Assembly: GCF_020164495.1 (NCBI RefSeq)
Contig: NZ_JAIQYZ010000001.1
Coordinates: forward strand, 868,001 to 932,000
From: Psychroflexus lacisalsi
GTDB lineage: Bacteria > Bacteroidota > Bacteroidia > Flavobacteriales > Flavobacteriaceae
Length of the DNA stretch: 64,000 nt
Direction of reading: 5' to 3'
In this document: positions 1 to 7,996 of the stretch, one piece after another
How the letters are laid out: every line of letters starts with the position of its first letter
Numbering within the stretch: position 1 is the first letter of the stretch
Program-made: the position numbers and the translations under genes
Notes under the pieces: generated by a model
The model's database searches: none
Seen by the model: only the letters and a program-made list of their open reading frames with translations
What the model was told of the DNA's origin: nothing

Positions 1-727
1 ACCACCAGATCTGGCAAAATCCCAGTTAATGTCAGATGGATTGATGTCGATTTCAATGGTGTCATCTACTAGTGGATACACATAAACTGAAGCAAATGAA
101 GTGTGGCGTTTAGCATTACTGTCAAAGGGAGAAATCCTGACTAATCGATGTACGCCGTTTTCACCTTTCAGCCAACCAAAAGCATATTCCCCCTCAATTT
201 CCAAGGTGACTGTCTTAATTCCAGCCACATCGCCAGATTGGTGATTGAGTTCTCTTACTTTAAATCCTTTTCGTTCAGCCCACATGATGTACATTCTCAT
301 TAGCATTTCTGCCCAGTCACAGCTTTCGGTACCACCTGCTCCAGCTGTGATTTGAAGAATTGCTGTGAGCGGGTCACTATCTTCAGAAAGCATGTTTTTG
401 AACTCTAAGTCTTCAATGAGGTCCAGGGCCTCGCTATATCGCTCTTGAATTTCCTCTTCTGACACATCACCTTCTTCATAAAATTCAAACAAAACGTTGA
501 CATCTTCTACCTTAAGTTTGGCTTCATCAAAACTTTTGATCCACTGTTTTTCATCATTGATGGCTTGCATCAATTTTTGAGCCTCTTGAGGTTTATCCCA
601 GAAATCTGGAGCAAAGGTTTTTTCTTCTTCGTTGGAAACTTTTACGCGTTTAGCATCTAAGTCAAAGATACTGGTTTAGGGAAGTGATACGCTCGTTAAT
701 GGTCTTTATGGAGTCTGAATTGATCAT
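1..727 (-). CDS. prfB: Peptide chain release factor 2 (partial, +1 frameshift)
   Basis: RF2 recognises UGA and UAA stop codons and triggers peptide release on the ribosome. Reading the minus strand from ATG at 727, the first 21 codons end in CTT followed by an in-frame TGA (664-662). Shifting +1 onto GAC opens the rest of the gene, beginning DLDAKRVKVSNEEE. The stop-codon recognition tripeptide SPF is encoded at 132-124. The window ends within a stretch reading WDFARSGG, so the catalytic GGQ loop lies just outside. About 242 codons are present, against roughly 365 for the family. Because of the frameshift a plain ORF search breaks the gene in two. It is divergent from the threonine aldolase gene and has its own promoter at 743-773. 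Confidence 0.95.
661..670 (-). promoter_or_regulatory. Programmed +1 frameshift site of prfB
   Basis: The minus strand reads TAT CTT TGA C, the canonical RF2 autoregulatory slip site CUU-UGA-C after codon 21. When RF2 is scarce the ribosome pauses at UGA and slips forward one base; when RF2 is abundant translation stops early. The bases just upstream (CTAAACCAG) do not contain the AGGGGG Shine-Dalgarno-like element that stimulates the shift in E. coli. Confidence 0.93.
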
Positions 728-742
728 AGTTAGAAGTTTTGT

Positions 743-773
743 CAAATTTAGAAATTATCTCGGTGGTCATCAA
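743..773 (-). promoter_or_regulatory. Predicted Bacteroidetes-type promoter of prfB
   Basis: On the minus strand TTG (773-771) is followed after 20 bases by TAAATTTG (750-743), matching the Bacteroidetes sigma-factor consensus of a -33 TTG and a -7 TAnnTTTG. The box lies 15 bases before the prfB ATG, so the leader would be very short. This is a sequence match only. Confidence 0.55.
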
Positions 774-808
774 TCTAATTATGTTTATTTTCGAATAAAA
801 GTACTTAA

Positions 809-1843
809 ATGAAAATTGATTTAAGAAGTGATACAGTGACACGGCCAACCAAAGAGATGTTGGATTATATGATAAATGCAGAAGTTGGCGATGATGTGTA
901 CAAAGAAGATCCGTCCGTCAATCAGCTGGAAACGTATCTAGCCGATTTGTTTGGTATGGATGCCGCTTTGTATTTCCCAACAGGATCCATGTCCAACCAG
1001 GCTGCCATCAAGCTGCATACGCAACCTGGCGAACAATTGATTTGTGATAAATGGGCTCACGTTTATAATTATGAAGGCGGCGGCGTTTCCTTCAACAGCG
1101 GAGTATCCTGCAAACTTGTAGACGGTGATAAGGGTAAAATCACAGCCAATTTGGTTGAAGAAGCCATTAATCCGCCAGATTTTTACCACAGTCCCTTAAC
1201 CTCCTTGGTGTGTTTGGAAAACACGACCAACAAAGGTGGCGGTGCTTGTTATGACTTAGAAACCATTCGATCTATACGTACAGTCTGCGATAAGCACGGC
1301 TTAGGATTACACCTTGATGGTGCCAGACTTTATAATGCCATTGTTGCTAACAACCACGATCCAAAAGATTTCGGGAAAGAATTTGATACGATTTCATTAT
1401 GTCTATCCAAAGGTCTTGGCGCACCCATGGGCACAGTTTTGATGGGAAATGACGACCTGATGAAAAACGCCATAAGAGTAAGGAAAGTGCTTGGTGGCGG
1501 AATGCGACAGGTGGGTTATATGGCTGCTGGGGCCTATTATGCCTTACATCATCATGTCGAGAGATTGAATATTGATCACCAAAGAGCCAAAGATATCGAG
1601 AAGGTTTTGAATAAGCATCCGTTGATCAAAGCTGTGGATCACGTTGAAACTAATATTGTTATCTTCAATTTACAGCCACATATAGATGAGGTTAAGTTTA
1701 TGAGAGATCTCGAAGAAAAAGGTATCCGAATCAGTAATATGGGAAATGGCAAAATGCGATTGGTCACACATTTGGATTACACTCAAGAACAGCATGAGTA
1801 TTTTCTGGAAACTATCACAAGCATGGAAATGCAAACTGCTTAA
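809..1843 (+). CDS. ltaE: Low-specificity L-threonine aldolase
   Basis: A cytosolic PLP enzyme of fold type I that cleaves L-threonine or L-allo-threonine to glycine and acetaldehyde. The 344 residues start with the family signature MKIDLRSDTVTRPT. The conserved HLDGARL (Asp170 to the PLP ring nitrogen) and the Schiff-base lysine Lys201 in CLSKGLGAPMG are both present, and the length is normal. It is a single-gene unit, divergent from prfB. Together with glyA at 6.6-7.9 kb it gives two glycine-producing enzymes in the window. The beta-eliminating lyase family is related, but the N-terminal signature favours the aldolase. Confidence 0.92.
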   Translation: MKIDLRSDTVTRPTKEMLDYMINAEVGDDVYKEDPSVNQLETYLADLFGMDAALYFPTGSMSNQAAIKLHTQPGEQLICDKWAHVYNYEGGGVSFNSGVSCKLVDGDKGKITANLVEEAINPPDFYHSPLTSLVCLENTTNKGGGACYDLETIRSIRTVCDKHGLGLHLDGARLYNAIVANNHDPKDFGKEFDTISLCLSKGLGAPMGTVLMGNDDLMKNAIRVRKVLGGGMRQVGYMAAGAYYALHHHVERLNIDHQRAKDIEKVLNKHPLIKAVDHVETNIVIFNLQPHIDEVKFMRDLEEKGIRISNMGNGKMRLVTHLDYTQEQHEYFLETITSMEMQTA

Positions 1844-1850
1844 CTTTTTT

Positions 1851-2015
1851 GGAGCTTCCCGCACCTAAAAAGGCGCGGTCGGGCTTTCCGTTTCAATGCT
1901 TCGACCCAAAAGCATAAAACTAAAAAGTCCAGCTCGGCTTCTTAGGTCGCCAGCTGGACTTTAGTTTTATAAGCTTTTAGGCTTGCAGGATTTCTACTAC
2001 AATCCCTAAGCCGGG
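1851..2015. other. Structured intergenic element with long hairpin
   Basis: The gap between the threonine aldolase and fsa genes is much more GC-rich and structured than other gaps. A left block contains GCGCGGTCGGGCTTTCCG, a right block contains GGATTTCTACTACAATCCC followed by TAAGCCGGG, and between them sits a long hairpin: AAAACTAAAAAGTCCAGCT (1916-1934) pairs with AGCTGGACTTTAGTTTT (1952-1968), with two unpaired A's. I recall similar CGGGCTTTCC...GGATTTC...ATCCCTAA frames in other flavobacterial intergenic regions, but could not check this here. It may be a dispersed repeat, a structured RNA, or a terminator for the threonine aldolase gene. Confidence 0.6.
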
Positions 2016-2026
2016 TTAAACGAAAG

Positions 2027-2060
2027 AAAGGTGTTCTCAAATTAATTTGAGAACACCTTT
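2027..2060. terminator. Perfect 34-base palindrome, likely bidirectional terminator
   Basis: AAAGGTGTTCTCAAATT (2027-2043) is followed directly by its exact reverse complement (2044-2060), giving a 17-bp stem with no loop mismatch. It lies 34 bases beyond the fsa stop on the minus strand and at the end of the threonine aldolase unit on the plus strand. The A- and T-rich stem ends fit a bidirectional terminator. Confidence 0.65.
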
Positions 2061-2094
2061 CAAGTTATATTAAGTAATCATTTTCGACTAATGA

Positions 2095-2748
2095 CTAGTT
2101 ATTTTTATTATAATCAGCTAAGAATTTTTCCAATCCACTATCGGTTAGAGGATGTTTTAAAAGTCCTTCAATAGAAGACAATGGTCCAGTCATAACATCA
2201 GCACCAAGTTTAGCACAGTCAATGATGTGCATGGTGTGTCTTACTGAGGCTGCCAAAATTTGTGTTTCAAACATATAGTTATCGTACACCAATCTTATTT
2301 CTTCGATCAGATTCAAACCATCTGTAGAAATATCATCCAAGCGACCAATAAATGGAGAAACGTATGTAGCTCCAGCTTTGGCTGCAAGAAGCGCTTGCCC
2401 AACAGAAAACACAAGCGTACAATTAGTTCTGATTCCTTTTTCTGAAAAATATTTAATGGCTTTTATACCTTCTTTTATCATTGGAACTTTTACTACGATC
2501 TGGTTATGAAGTTTTGCAAGAGCTTCACCTTCTTTTACAATCCCTTTAAAATCAGTAGAAATAACTTCGGCACTTACATCGCCGTCTACAATTTCACAAA
2601 TTTTGATGTAGTGATTTTTAATATTTTCTTCACCAGTGATTCCTTCTTTAGCCATTAAAGATGGATTGGTAGTTACCCCATCTAGAATCCCAAGATCCTG
2701 AGCCTCTTTGATCTGGTCAATATTTGCTGTATCAATAAAAAATTTCAT
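2095..2748 (-). CDS. fsa: Fructose-6-phosphate aldolase / transaldolase-like
   Basis: A small class I aldolase of the transaldolase family. It either splits fructose-6-phosphate to dihydroxyacetone and glyceraldehyde-3-phosphate or acts as a short transaldolase in the pentose phosphate pathway. The 217 residues match the short FSA/TalC subfamily. The signature [10 protein letters not shown] and GVTTNPSL are at the N-terminus and the Schiff-base Lys87 lies in NQIVVKVPM, matching Lys85 of the E. coli enzyme. A TAAATTTG -7 box (2774-2767) lies just upstream and overlaps the end of the SDR gene. Which of the two activities dominates cannot be read from the sequence. Confidence 0.9.
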   Translation of the reverse strand: MKFFIDTANIDQIKEAQDLGILDGVTTNPSLMAKEGITGEENIKNHYIKICEIVDGDVSAEVISTDFKGIVKEGEALAKLHNQIVVKVPMIKEGIKAIKYFSEKGIRTNCTLVFSVGQALLAAKAGATYVSPFIGRLDDISTDGLNLIEEIRLVYDNYMFETQILAASVRHTMHIIDCAKLGADVMTGPLSSIEGLLKHPLTDSGLEKFLADYNKNN

Positions 2749-2771
2749 ATGAATGTGTTTTAATTACAAAT

Positions 2772-3575
2772 TTACAGTTTATAGTGTTTAAGCAGCATTT
2801 TTTCAAAAACTTTATCAGGAAGAATATGTTTGAGAAAAACTGATATTTTTTGAGTAAAATCGCCAACTTTATAATGGATTTTTGGATTCGATTTTTGCAT
2901 GATGACATGTACACTTTTTGCCATGAGACTTGGATCTTTTCCATGATCCACATGCTCGTCCATAAGCTTCAAGCTTTTCTCATAAACTTCATTATAAGGA
3001 GAGTTTTTTTGAATCGGAGCATGGTATCTTCCTGTAGCAATGTTGGTCGCAAAATCTCCAGGAGCAACATTACACATTTTGATGTTGAAAGCTTTCAATT
3101 CCATCCGGTAAGCCTCAGTAGTCAACTCTAACGCACCTTTAGTGGCAGAATAAAATCCTCTAAAAGGAAGTCCCATATGGCCAGCAATGGAGGTAATATT
3201 AATAATGAAACCTTCTTTATTTGACCTCATATGCGGTAATACAGTGTTTATGACTCTTAAGGGTCCAAAATAATTAGTTTCAAAAATATTCTTTTGCTCT
3301 TCCTCAGGAATTTCTTCCATTGGTCCGGTGATTCCAACGCCAGCATTATTGATAAGAAAATCTATTCTTCCTTCTTTCTTAATAAGAATATCAACTGCAG
3401 ATTTTACACTTTCTGTATTGGTTACGTCAAGTTTCAGGAAATGAATTCCGTTGATTTCATCTTGCTTAGGCTGTCTTGAAGTTCCGTAGACTTTGTAGTT
3501 ATGTTTGGCTAAATATTCGCCAATAGATTTTCCGATCCCTGAAGAGGCTCCAGTAATCAATACGACGTTTTGCAT
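2772..3575 (-). CDS. SDR family oxidoreductase
   Basis: A classical short-chain dehydrogenase/reductase of 267 residues; the substrate is unknown. The Rossmann motif TGASSGIG lies at residues 9-16, NNAG at 76-79, the catalytic Ser129, and the YxxxK pair Tyr142/Lys146 in FYSATKGAL. I chose the ATG at 3575 rather than an upstream in-frame ATG at 3596 because the nucleotide-binding strand then begins at residue 3, as is usual. The C-terminal ~50 residues resemble lipid- or retinol-type SDRs. It is followed on the same strand by fsa, 23 bases on, and is probably in one transcript with it. Confidence 0.88.
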   Translation of the reverse strand: MQNVVLITGASSGIGKSIGEYLAKHNYKVYGTSRQPKQDEINGIHFLKLDVTNTESVKSAVDILIKKEGRIDFLINNAGVGITGPMEEIPEEEQKNIFETNYFGPLRVINTVLPHMRSNKEGFIINITSIAGHMGLPFRGFYSATKGALELTTEAYRMELKAFNIKMCNVAPGDFATNIATGRYHAPIQKNSPYNEVYEKSLKLMDEHVDHGKDPSLMAKSVHVIMQKSNPKIHYKVGDFTQKISVFLKHILPDKVFEKMLLKHYKL

Positions 3576-3642
3576 TAAGTTTACGTTTTTACGCAAATAT
3601 CCAACTTAAAGGCTTAAGAAAAAAATGAGGGAAAGGTTTGGG

Positions 3643-3652
3643 AATAAAAAAA
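3643..3652 (-). terminator. T-run terminator of SRP RNA
   Basis: On the minus strand the closing helix of the SRP RNA (ending in CTTGCC) runs directly into TTTTTTTATT, giving a typical Rho-independent end. Confidence 0.7.
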
Positions 3653-3746
3653 GGCAAGCTACCTACATCACACCGCTACAACTATCTACCCTTGCTGCGT
3701 TCCCGCCCTGGGGGATTCGAAAGGAGCTGGTTGTGTAGGACTTGCC
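3653..3746 (-). ncRNA. ffs: Small bacterial SRP RNA (4.5S)
   Basis: RNA core of the signal recognition particle, binding Ffh/SRP54 for co-translational membrane targeting. On the minus strand the ~94-nt RNA begins GGCAAGTCC and ends GCTTGCC, so the two ends pair. The apical domain reads CAGGGCGGGAACGCAGCAAGGG: a GCG/CGC stem closed by a GGAA tetraloop and followed by the conserved AGCAAGG asymmetric loop. A promoter ends 6 bases upstream and a T-run follows directly, which fixes both ends well. It lies between the SDR gene and the glutamine cyclotransferase gene. Confidence 0.95.
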
Positions 3747-3751
3747 GGTTG

Positions 3752-3781
3752 CAAATATACAATCTTATTTAACTTCAACAA
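3752..3781 (-). promoter_or_regulatory. Predicted promoter of the SRP RNA gene
   Basis: On the minus strand TTG (3781-3779) is separated by 19 bases from TATATTTG (3759-3752), an excellent match to the Bacteroidetes -33/-7 consensus. The predicted start, about 6 bases after the -7 box, coincides with the first paired base of the RNA. Confidence 0.75.
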
Positions 3782-3834
3782 GTTGTTTTCTATTCTAATT
3801 CCCTATTTTTACTTTGTATTTCAAATTGAAAATT

Positions 3835-4881
3835 ATGCGAAATTTTAAGTTGTTGGTATTCATATTTTTAACATTAATTCTTTTTTCTTGTGATGAAGAT
3901 TTATCTAAAGATTTTAAAATTCAGTTAGATAATAAATCCAAAACTTTAAATAATAGCGAGGTGCTTAAAGGAAATATAAAAGCATTGAAAGATCACGAGG
4001 TAAATTCAGTACAAATTAGATTTCAAAATGAAATTATATCAGACCTCAAATTATCAGAGTCCTTTTCTTTTGATTTATCTCAAGTAAAATTAGGAAATCA
4101 TAGCCTAGAGATACTTCTTGAAGTTAATGGAGAAGAGGTAAAATTTTCTGAAACCATCAAAATTTTGAATAGTAAAAAACCATTGTTATACACGTATGAA
4201 GTTGTAAATACATACCCACACGATATTTTGGCGTATACTCAAGGATTGGAGTTTCACGGTGATACTCTTTATGAAAGTACAGGACAGCGTGGAGAGTCGA
4301 GTTTAAGAAAAGTAAATTATGAAACAGGGGAGGTTCTTCAAAAAGTGGAATTGGATCAATTTTATTTTGGAGAAGGGCTTACAATCCTAAATGATAAGAT
4401 TTATCAGTTGACCTGGCAATCTCAGGAAGGTTTGGTCTATGATCTCGAAACTATGAACATGCTCAATAAATTTGCTTATTCTGAAAGTAAAGAAGGTTGG
4501 GGGCTTTGTAATGATGGTGAAAAACTTTACAAAAGTGACGGCACCGATAAAATTTGGATCTTAAATAAAGAAAGCCTCGAAGAAGAATTTTATATCCAGC
4601 CTACGACCAACAACGCTATTTTAAATCAAGTTAACGAGTTGGAGTGGGTTGAAGATAAGATTTATGCCAACACTTATCAAAAGGACGGCGTGGTAATCAT
4701 AAATCCTAAAACCGGTGCTGTTGATGGTGTTGTTGACTTTAGAGGACTCAGGGACAAAGTTAAGCAGCATTCAAGATTGGATGTGTTGAATGGAGTTGCT
4801 TACCATAAAAACTCCGATAGACTTTTTGTAACAGGTAAGAATTGGGATAAACTTTTTGAAGTGAAACTCACTGAAAAATAA
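3835..4881 (+). CDS. Glutaminyl-peptide cyclotransferase-like lipoprotein
   Basis: Member of the plant/bacterial glutamine cyclotransferase family, which converts N-terminal glutamine of peptides to pyroglutamate on a five-bladed propeller fold. The start at 3835 (348 residues) places a lipoprotein signal first: a hydrophobic stretch ending LFSC with lipidated Cys19. An upstream in-frame ATG at 3814 would add seven residues before the signal. The catalytic half begins near residue 130 with YTQGLEFHGDTLYESTGQ, followed by FYFGEGLTILNDKIYQLTW, both family blocks. Residues 20-115 look like a separate beta-sandwich domain. It is likely anchored in the periplasm or on the cell surface. The next lipoprotein gene follows 38 bases on. 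Confidence 0.85.
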   Translation: MRNFKLLVFIFLTLILFSCDEDLSKDFKIQLDNKSKTLNNSEVLKGNIKALKDHEVNSVQIRFQNEIISDLKLSESFSFDLSQVKLGNHSLEILLEVNGEEVKFSETIKILNSKKPLLYTYEVVNTYPHDILAYTQGLEFHGDTLYESTGQRGESSLRKVNYETGEVLQKVELDQFYFGEGLTILNDKIYQLTWQSQEGLVYDLETMNMLNKFAYSESKEGWGLCNDGEKLYKSDGTDKIWILNKESLEEEFYIQPTTNNAILNQVNELEWVEDKIYANTYQKDGVVIINPKTGAVDGVVDFRGLRDKVKQHSRLDVLNGVAYHKNSDRLFVTGKNWDKLFEVKLTEK

Positions 4882-4919
4882 ATTCACAATTACTAGCATC
4901 CAATTCCTTATACAAATTT

Positions 4920-6461
4920 ATGAAACAGTTTTTTCTTTTAGTCTCAATTCTAATGTTCATAGTCTTGAGTTCATGTAGGGATGATTTTGAGTCCGAACCT
5001 AGCTTTGGAGAACTGGAATTTTCTCAGGATACGCTTTATCTTGATACGGTGTTTACCAATATTGGTTCTAGTACTTATAGCTTTAAAGTCTACAATAGGA
5101 GTAGTCAGGACATCATTATTCCCACGATTCAACTAAATGAAGGAGGGAATTCAAATTTTAGATTAAATGTAGATGGAGTAGCTGGTAAAACCATAAATAA
5201 CATTAATATATTATCTAGAGATAGCATTTTTGTGTTTGTGGAAGTTACTGCAGATATTCAAGAATTGAGTCAAAATCAACTTTCATTTTTATATACGGAT
5301 CAAGTCAATTTTGATTCTGGGGCAAATCAGCAAAAAGTGGAACTTGTAACTTTGATCCAGGATGCTAATTTTTTATTTCCGGAGAGGTTTCAAGACGGAT
5401 CCACAGAAACCTTGAGTCTTGGTCTTGATGCTGAAGGAGAAGAAATACAAATAGATGGATTTATTTTAGATCAAGAGCATTTGACGTTTACCAATGAAAA
5501 GCCCTACGTGATCTACGGTTTTGCGGGAGTACCTTCAGGAGAAACCTTAACAATAGAGCCTGGAGCGAGAGTTCATTTTCATGAAAATAGTGGTATTATA
5601 GTTTCCAACGGTGCATCTTTGAAAGCAAAAGGAAGTTTAAGCTCAACTGATCTCTTGGAAAACGAAATAATTTTTGAAGGAGATAGACTTGAACCTGAAT
5701 TTTCTAATGTTCCAGGACAATGGGCTGCTATATGGCTTACTGAAGGTAGTACTGGTCATGAATTTGACTATGTGACTATAAAAAATTCGACAGTTGGTAT
5801 TCTAATGGATTCCAATGATGGATCCTCAGAACCAACTTTGAAAATTAAAAATACACAAATTTACAACTCGGCTAATGTTGGATTATTGGCTCGAACTGGC
5901 TTCGTAGATGCAGAGAATTTAGTGATTAATAATAGTGGGCAGTCCTCTTTAAATCTTTCTCTTGGGGGTCGATATAATTTTAGGCATTCAACATTTACCA
6001 ATTATTGGAGAAATAGTTTTAGACAATTCCCTGCAGTTCTTATAGAAAATAATTTGGAAGCAGGTGAAACTCTTTTTGTTTCAGATCTTGATGTCAATTT
6101 TAGTAATTGTATCATTTATGGTAATGAATCCATAGAATTACTTTTTAATAAATCAGATCAAGCTGAGTTTAATTATAAGTTTCAGAATACTCTATTACGT
6201 TTCAACGATATCAATAATCAGTATACGGACAATGAACTATATGACTTTGAAAATCCAGATTTATTTGAGAATTTAATTACTAATGAAGCACCTCAGTTTC
6301 AAAACACTGAAGAAAACCAAATGATTATTGGTGAAGAATCAGCTGCGAATGGAGTTGGAAACCAGGATACAGCGAACATAGTACCCTTTGATATTTTGGG
6401 GAAAGATAGAACTCAAAATCCAGATTTAGGTGCATACCAGAGTATTCAGTTTGAAGATTGA
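4920..6461 (+). CDS. Lipoprotein with right-handed beta-helix region
   Basis: A 513-residue lipoprotein whose signal ends LSSC (Cys19). Residues about 30-150 look like a beta-sandwich (short strands, phrases such as LDTVFTNIGSSTYSFKVYN). From about residue 180 on the chain shows repeating turns typical of a parallel beta-helix, for example GETLTIEPGARVHFHENSG, IIVSNGASLKAKG and TLKIKNTQIYNSANVG. The end (DILGKDRTQNPDLGAYQ) is a motif often found closing such helix proteins. No catalytic residues can be assigned; polysaccharide binding or lysis is possible for this fold. It probably shares a transcript with the upstream cyclotransferase gene. Confidence 0.8.
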   Translation: MKQFFLLVSILMFIVLSSCRDDFESEPSFGELEFSQDTLYLDTVFTNIGSSTYSFKVYNRSSQDIIIPTIQLNEGGNSNFRLNVDGVAGKTINNINILSRDSIFVFVEVTADIQELSQNQLSFLYTDQVNFDSGANQQKVELVTLIQDANFLFPERFQDGSTETLSLGLDAEGEEIQIDGFILDQEHLTFTNEKPYVIYGFAGVPSGETLTIEPGARVHFHENSGIIVSNGASLKAKGSLSSTDLLENEIIFEGDRLEPEFSNVPGQWAAIWLTEGSTGHEFDYVTIKNSTVGILMDSNDGSSEPTLKIKNTQIYNSANVGLLARTGFVDAENLVINNSGQSSLNLSLGGRYNFRHSTFTNYWRNSFRQFPAVLIENNLEAGETLFVSDLDVNFSNCIIYGNESIELLFNKSDQAEFNYKFQNTLLRFNDINNQYTDNELYDFENPDLFENLITNEAPQFQNTEENQMIIGEESAANGVGNQDTANIVPFDILGKDRTQNPDLGAYQSIQFED

Positions 6462-6524
6462 CCTTGTTATTTTAAATTTCTAAATGGCCTAAGTTAATCC
6501 AAAATGTCAAAGGGCTTTATAAAT

Positions 6525-6564
6525 AAAAACACCCTGCTTTAAGTTACTAAGGCCGGGTGTTTAA
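6525..6564. terminator. Bidirectional terminator between lipoprotein gene and glyA
   Basis: AAACACCC (6527-6534) pairs with GGGTGTTT (6555-6562), flanked by A-rich and T-rich stretches on both sides. It sits between two convergent genes and would serve both. Confidence 0.75.
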
Positions 6565-6594
6565 TTTTTATAAGTATTCTGCAATTTTATTGAC

Positions 6595-7878
6595 CTAACT
6601 CTTCACTGTTTCAGCAAATAAAGGTTTCTGACTCATCATAGAATGAACTTGCTCCCTGATAGATTCAAGATGGGATGTGTTTTCAAAGTTTTTGATAACA
6701 TCATCAATCAAGTTAACTATTTTTTCCATTTCATTTTCCTGTAAGCCTCTTGTAGTTATAGCAGGAGTACCAATTCTAATTCCTGAAGTTACAAATGGTG
6801 ACTTATCATCAAAAGGAACCATGTTTTTATTAACTGTAATTCCAGCCACACCAAGTGCTTCTTCAGCTTGCTTACCTGAAATATTTTTATTTCTGAGGTC
6901 AATCAATATCATGTGATTATCTGTTCCACCTGAAATAATTTTATAATCTCTTTCCATAAATGCTTTAGCTAAGGCTGAAGCGTTTTTGATCACTTGCTTT
7001 TGGTAATCTACAAATTCGTCTGTCAAAGCTTCGCCAAAAGCAACTGCTTTTGCAGCGATAATATGTTCTAAAGGTCCCCCTTGATTTCCAGGAAAGACTG
7101 AACTGTCCAGCATGCTCGACATTTTCTTTAGATTTCCATTTTTGAGTTTTTCGCCAAATGGGTTTTCAAAATCTTTGCCCATTAAAATAATTCCTCCGCG
7201 GGGACCACGTATGGTTTTATGTGTTGTAGAAGTTACAATATGGCAATATTCAATAGGACTTTGTAACAATCCGGCAGCAATGAGTCCTGCAGGATGGGCC
7301 ATATCTGCCAATAAAATTGCACCAACTTCATCTGCAATTTCTCTAAAGGTTTTATAGTCGATTTCTCTGGAGTAAGCAGAGGCACCAGCGATAATCATTT
7401 TTGGTTTTTCTTTGTGTGCAACTTTCCTTACCATATCGTAATCGATAAGACCAGTTGATTCTTTAACTCCGTAAAAAACAGGATCATAAAGCTTACCAGA
7501 AAAGTTAACAGGAGAACCATGCGTAAGATGACCACCATGAGAAAGATCAAATCCTAAGATTTTATCCCCAGGCTTTAAACAAATAGAAAAAACTGCGGTG
7601 TTTGCCTGAGAACCGGAGTGAGGTTGAACATTGGCATATTCTGCGCCAAATAATTTTTTTAATCGTTCTCTTGCGAGGTCTTCAACTTTATCTACTACTT
7701 CGCAACCACCATAGTAGCGTTTGCCCGGATAACCTTCAGCATATTTGTTGGTAAGAACAGATCCTGCAGCATCCATCACATCTTGGCTTGCAAAATTCTC
7801 ACTTGCAATCAATTCCAAACCATTGGTTTGTCTGTTTTTTTCCTCAAGAATTAAGTCTGAAATAGCCTTATCTTTCAT
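6595..7878 (-). CDS. glyA: Serine hydroxymethyltransferase
   Basis: Cytosolic PLP enzyme interconverting serine and glycine with transfer of one carbon to tetrahydrofolate; the main source of one-carbon units. The 427 residues are the normal length. Visible motifs are ELIASENF near residue 22, the active-site lysine Lys221 in [14 protein letters not shown], and [10 protein letters not shown] with the PLP-contacting Asp192. It is transcribed alone, divergent from fumarylacetoacetase and convergent with the beta-helix lipoprotein gene across a shared terminator. All key residues appear intact. Confidence 0.98.
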   Translation of the reverse strand: MKDKAISDLILEEKNRQTNGLELIASENFASQDVMDAAGSVLTNKYAEGYPGKRYYGGCEVVDKVEDLARERLKKLFGAEYANVQPHSGSQANTAVFSICLKPGDKILGFDLSHGGHLTHGSPVNFSGKLYDPVFYGVKESTGLIDYDMVRKVAHKEKPKMIIAGASAYSREIDYKTFREIADEVGAILLADMAHPAGLIAAGLLQSPIEYCHIVTSTTHKTIRGPRGGIILMGKDFENPFGEKLKNGNLKKMSSMLDSSVFPGNQGGPLEHIIAAKAVAFGEALTDEFVDYQKQVIKNASALAKAFMERDYKIISGGTDNHMILIDLRNKNISGKQAEEALGVAGITVNKNMVPFDDKSPFVTSGIRIGTPAITTRGLQENEMEKIVNLIDDVIKNFENTSHLESIREQVHSMMSQKPLFAETVKS

Positions 7879-7918
7879 CTTTATATTTTAAAGTTAAATG
7901 TGATTCAAAATTAACTAA

Positions 7919-7953
7919 TTTGGATGGTTAATACAGTTAAAATAATATATTTG
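7919..7953 (+). promoter_or_regulatory. Predicted promoter of the fumarylacetoacetase gene
   Basis: TTTG (7919-7922) and TATATTTG (7946-7953) are 23 bases apart, at the upper limit of usual Bacteroidetes spacing. The -7 box is 43 bases before the ATG at 7997. Confidence 0.45.
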
Positions 7954-7996
7954 AAGGAAGTTTTAAGATTAATTTGAAATCCCTAAACCTTAACTT

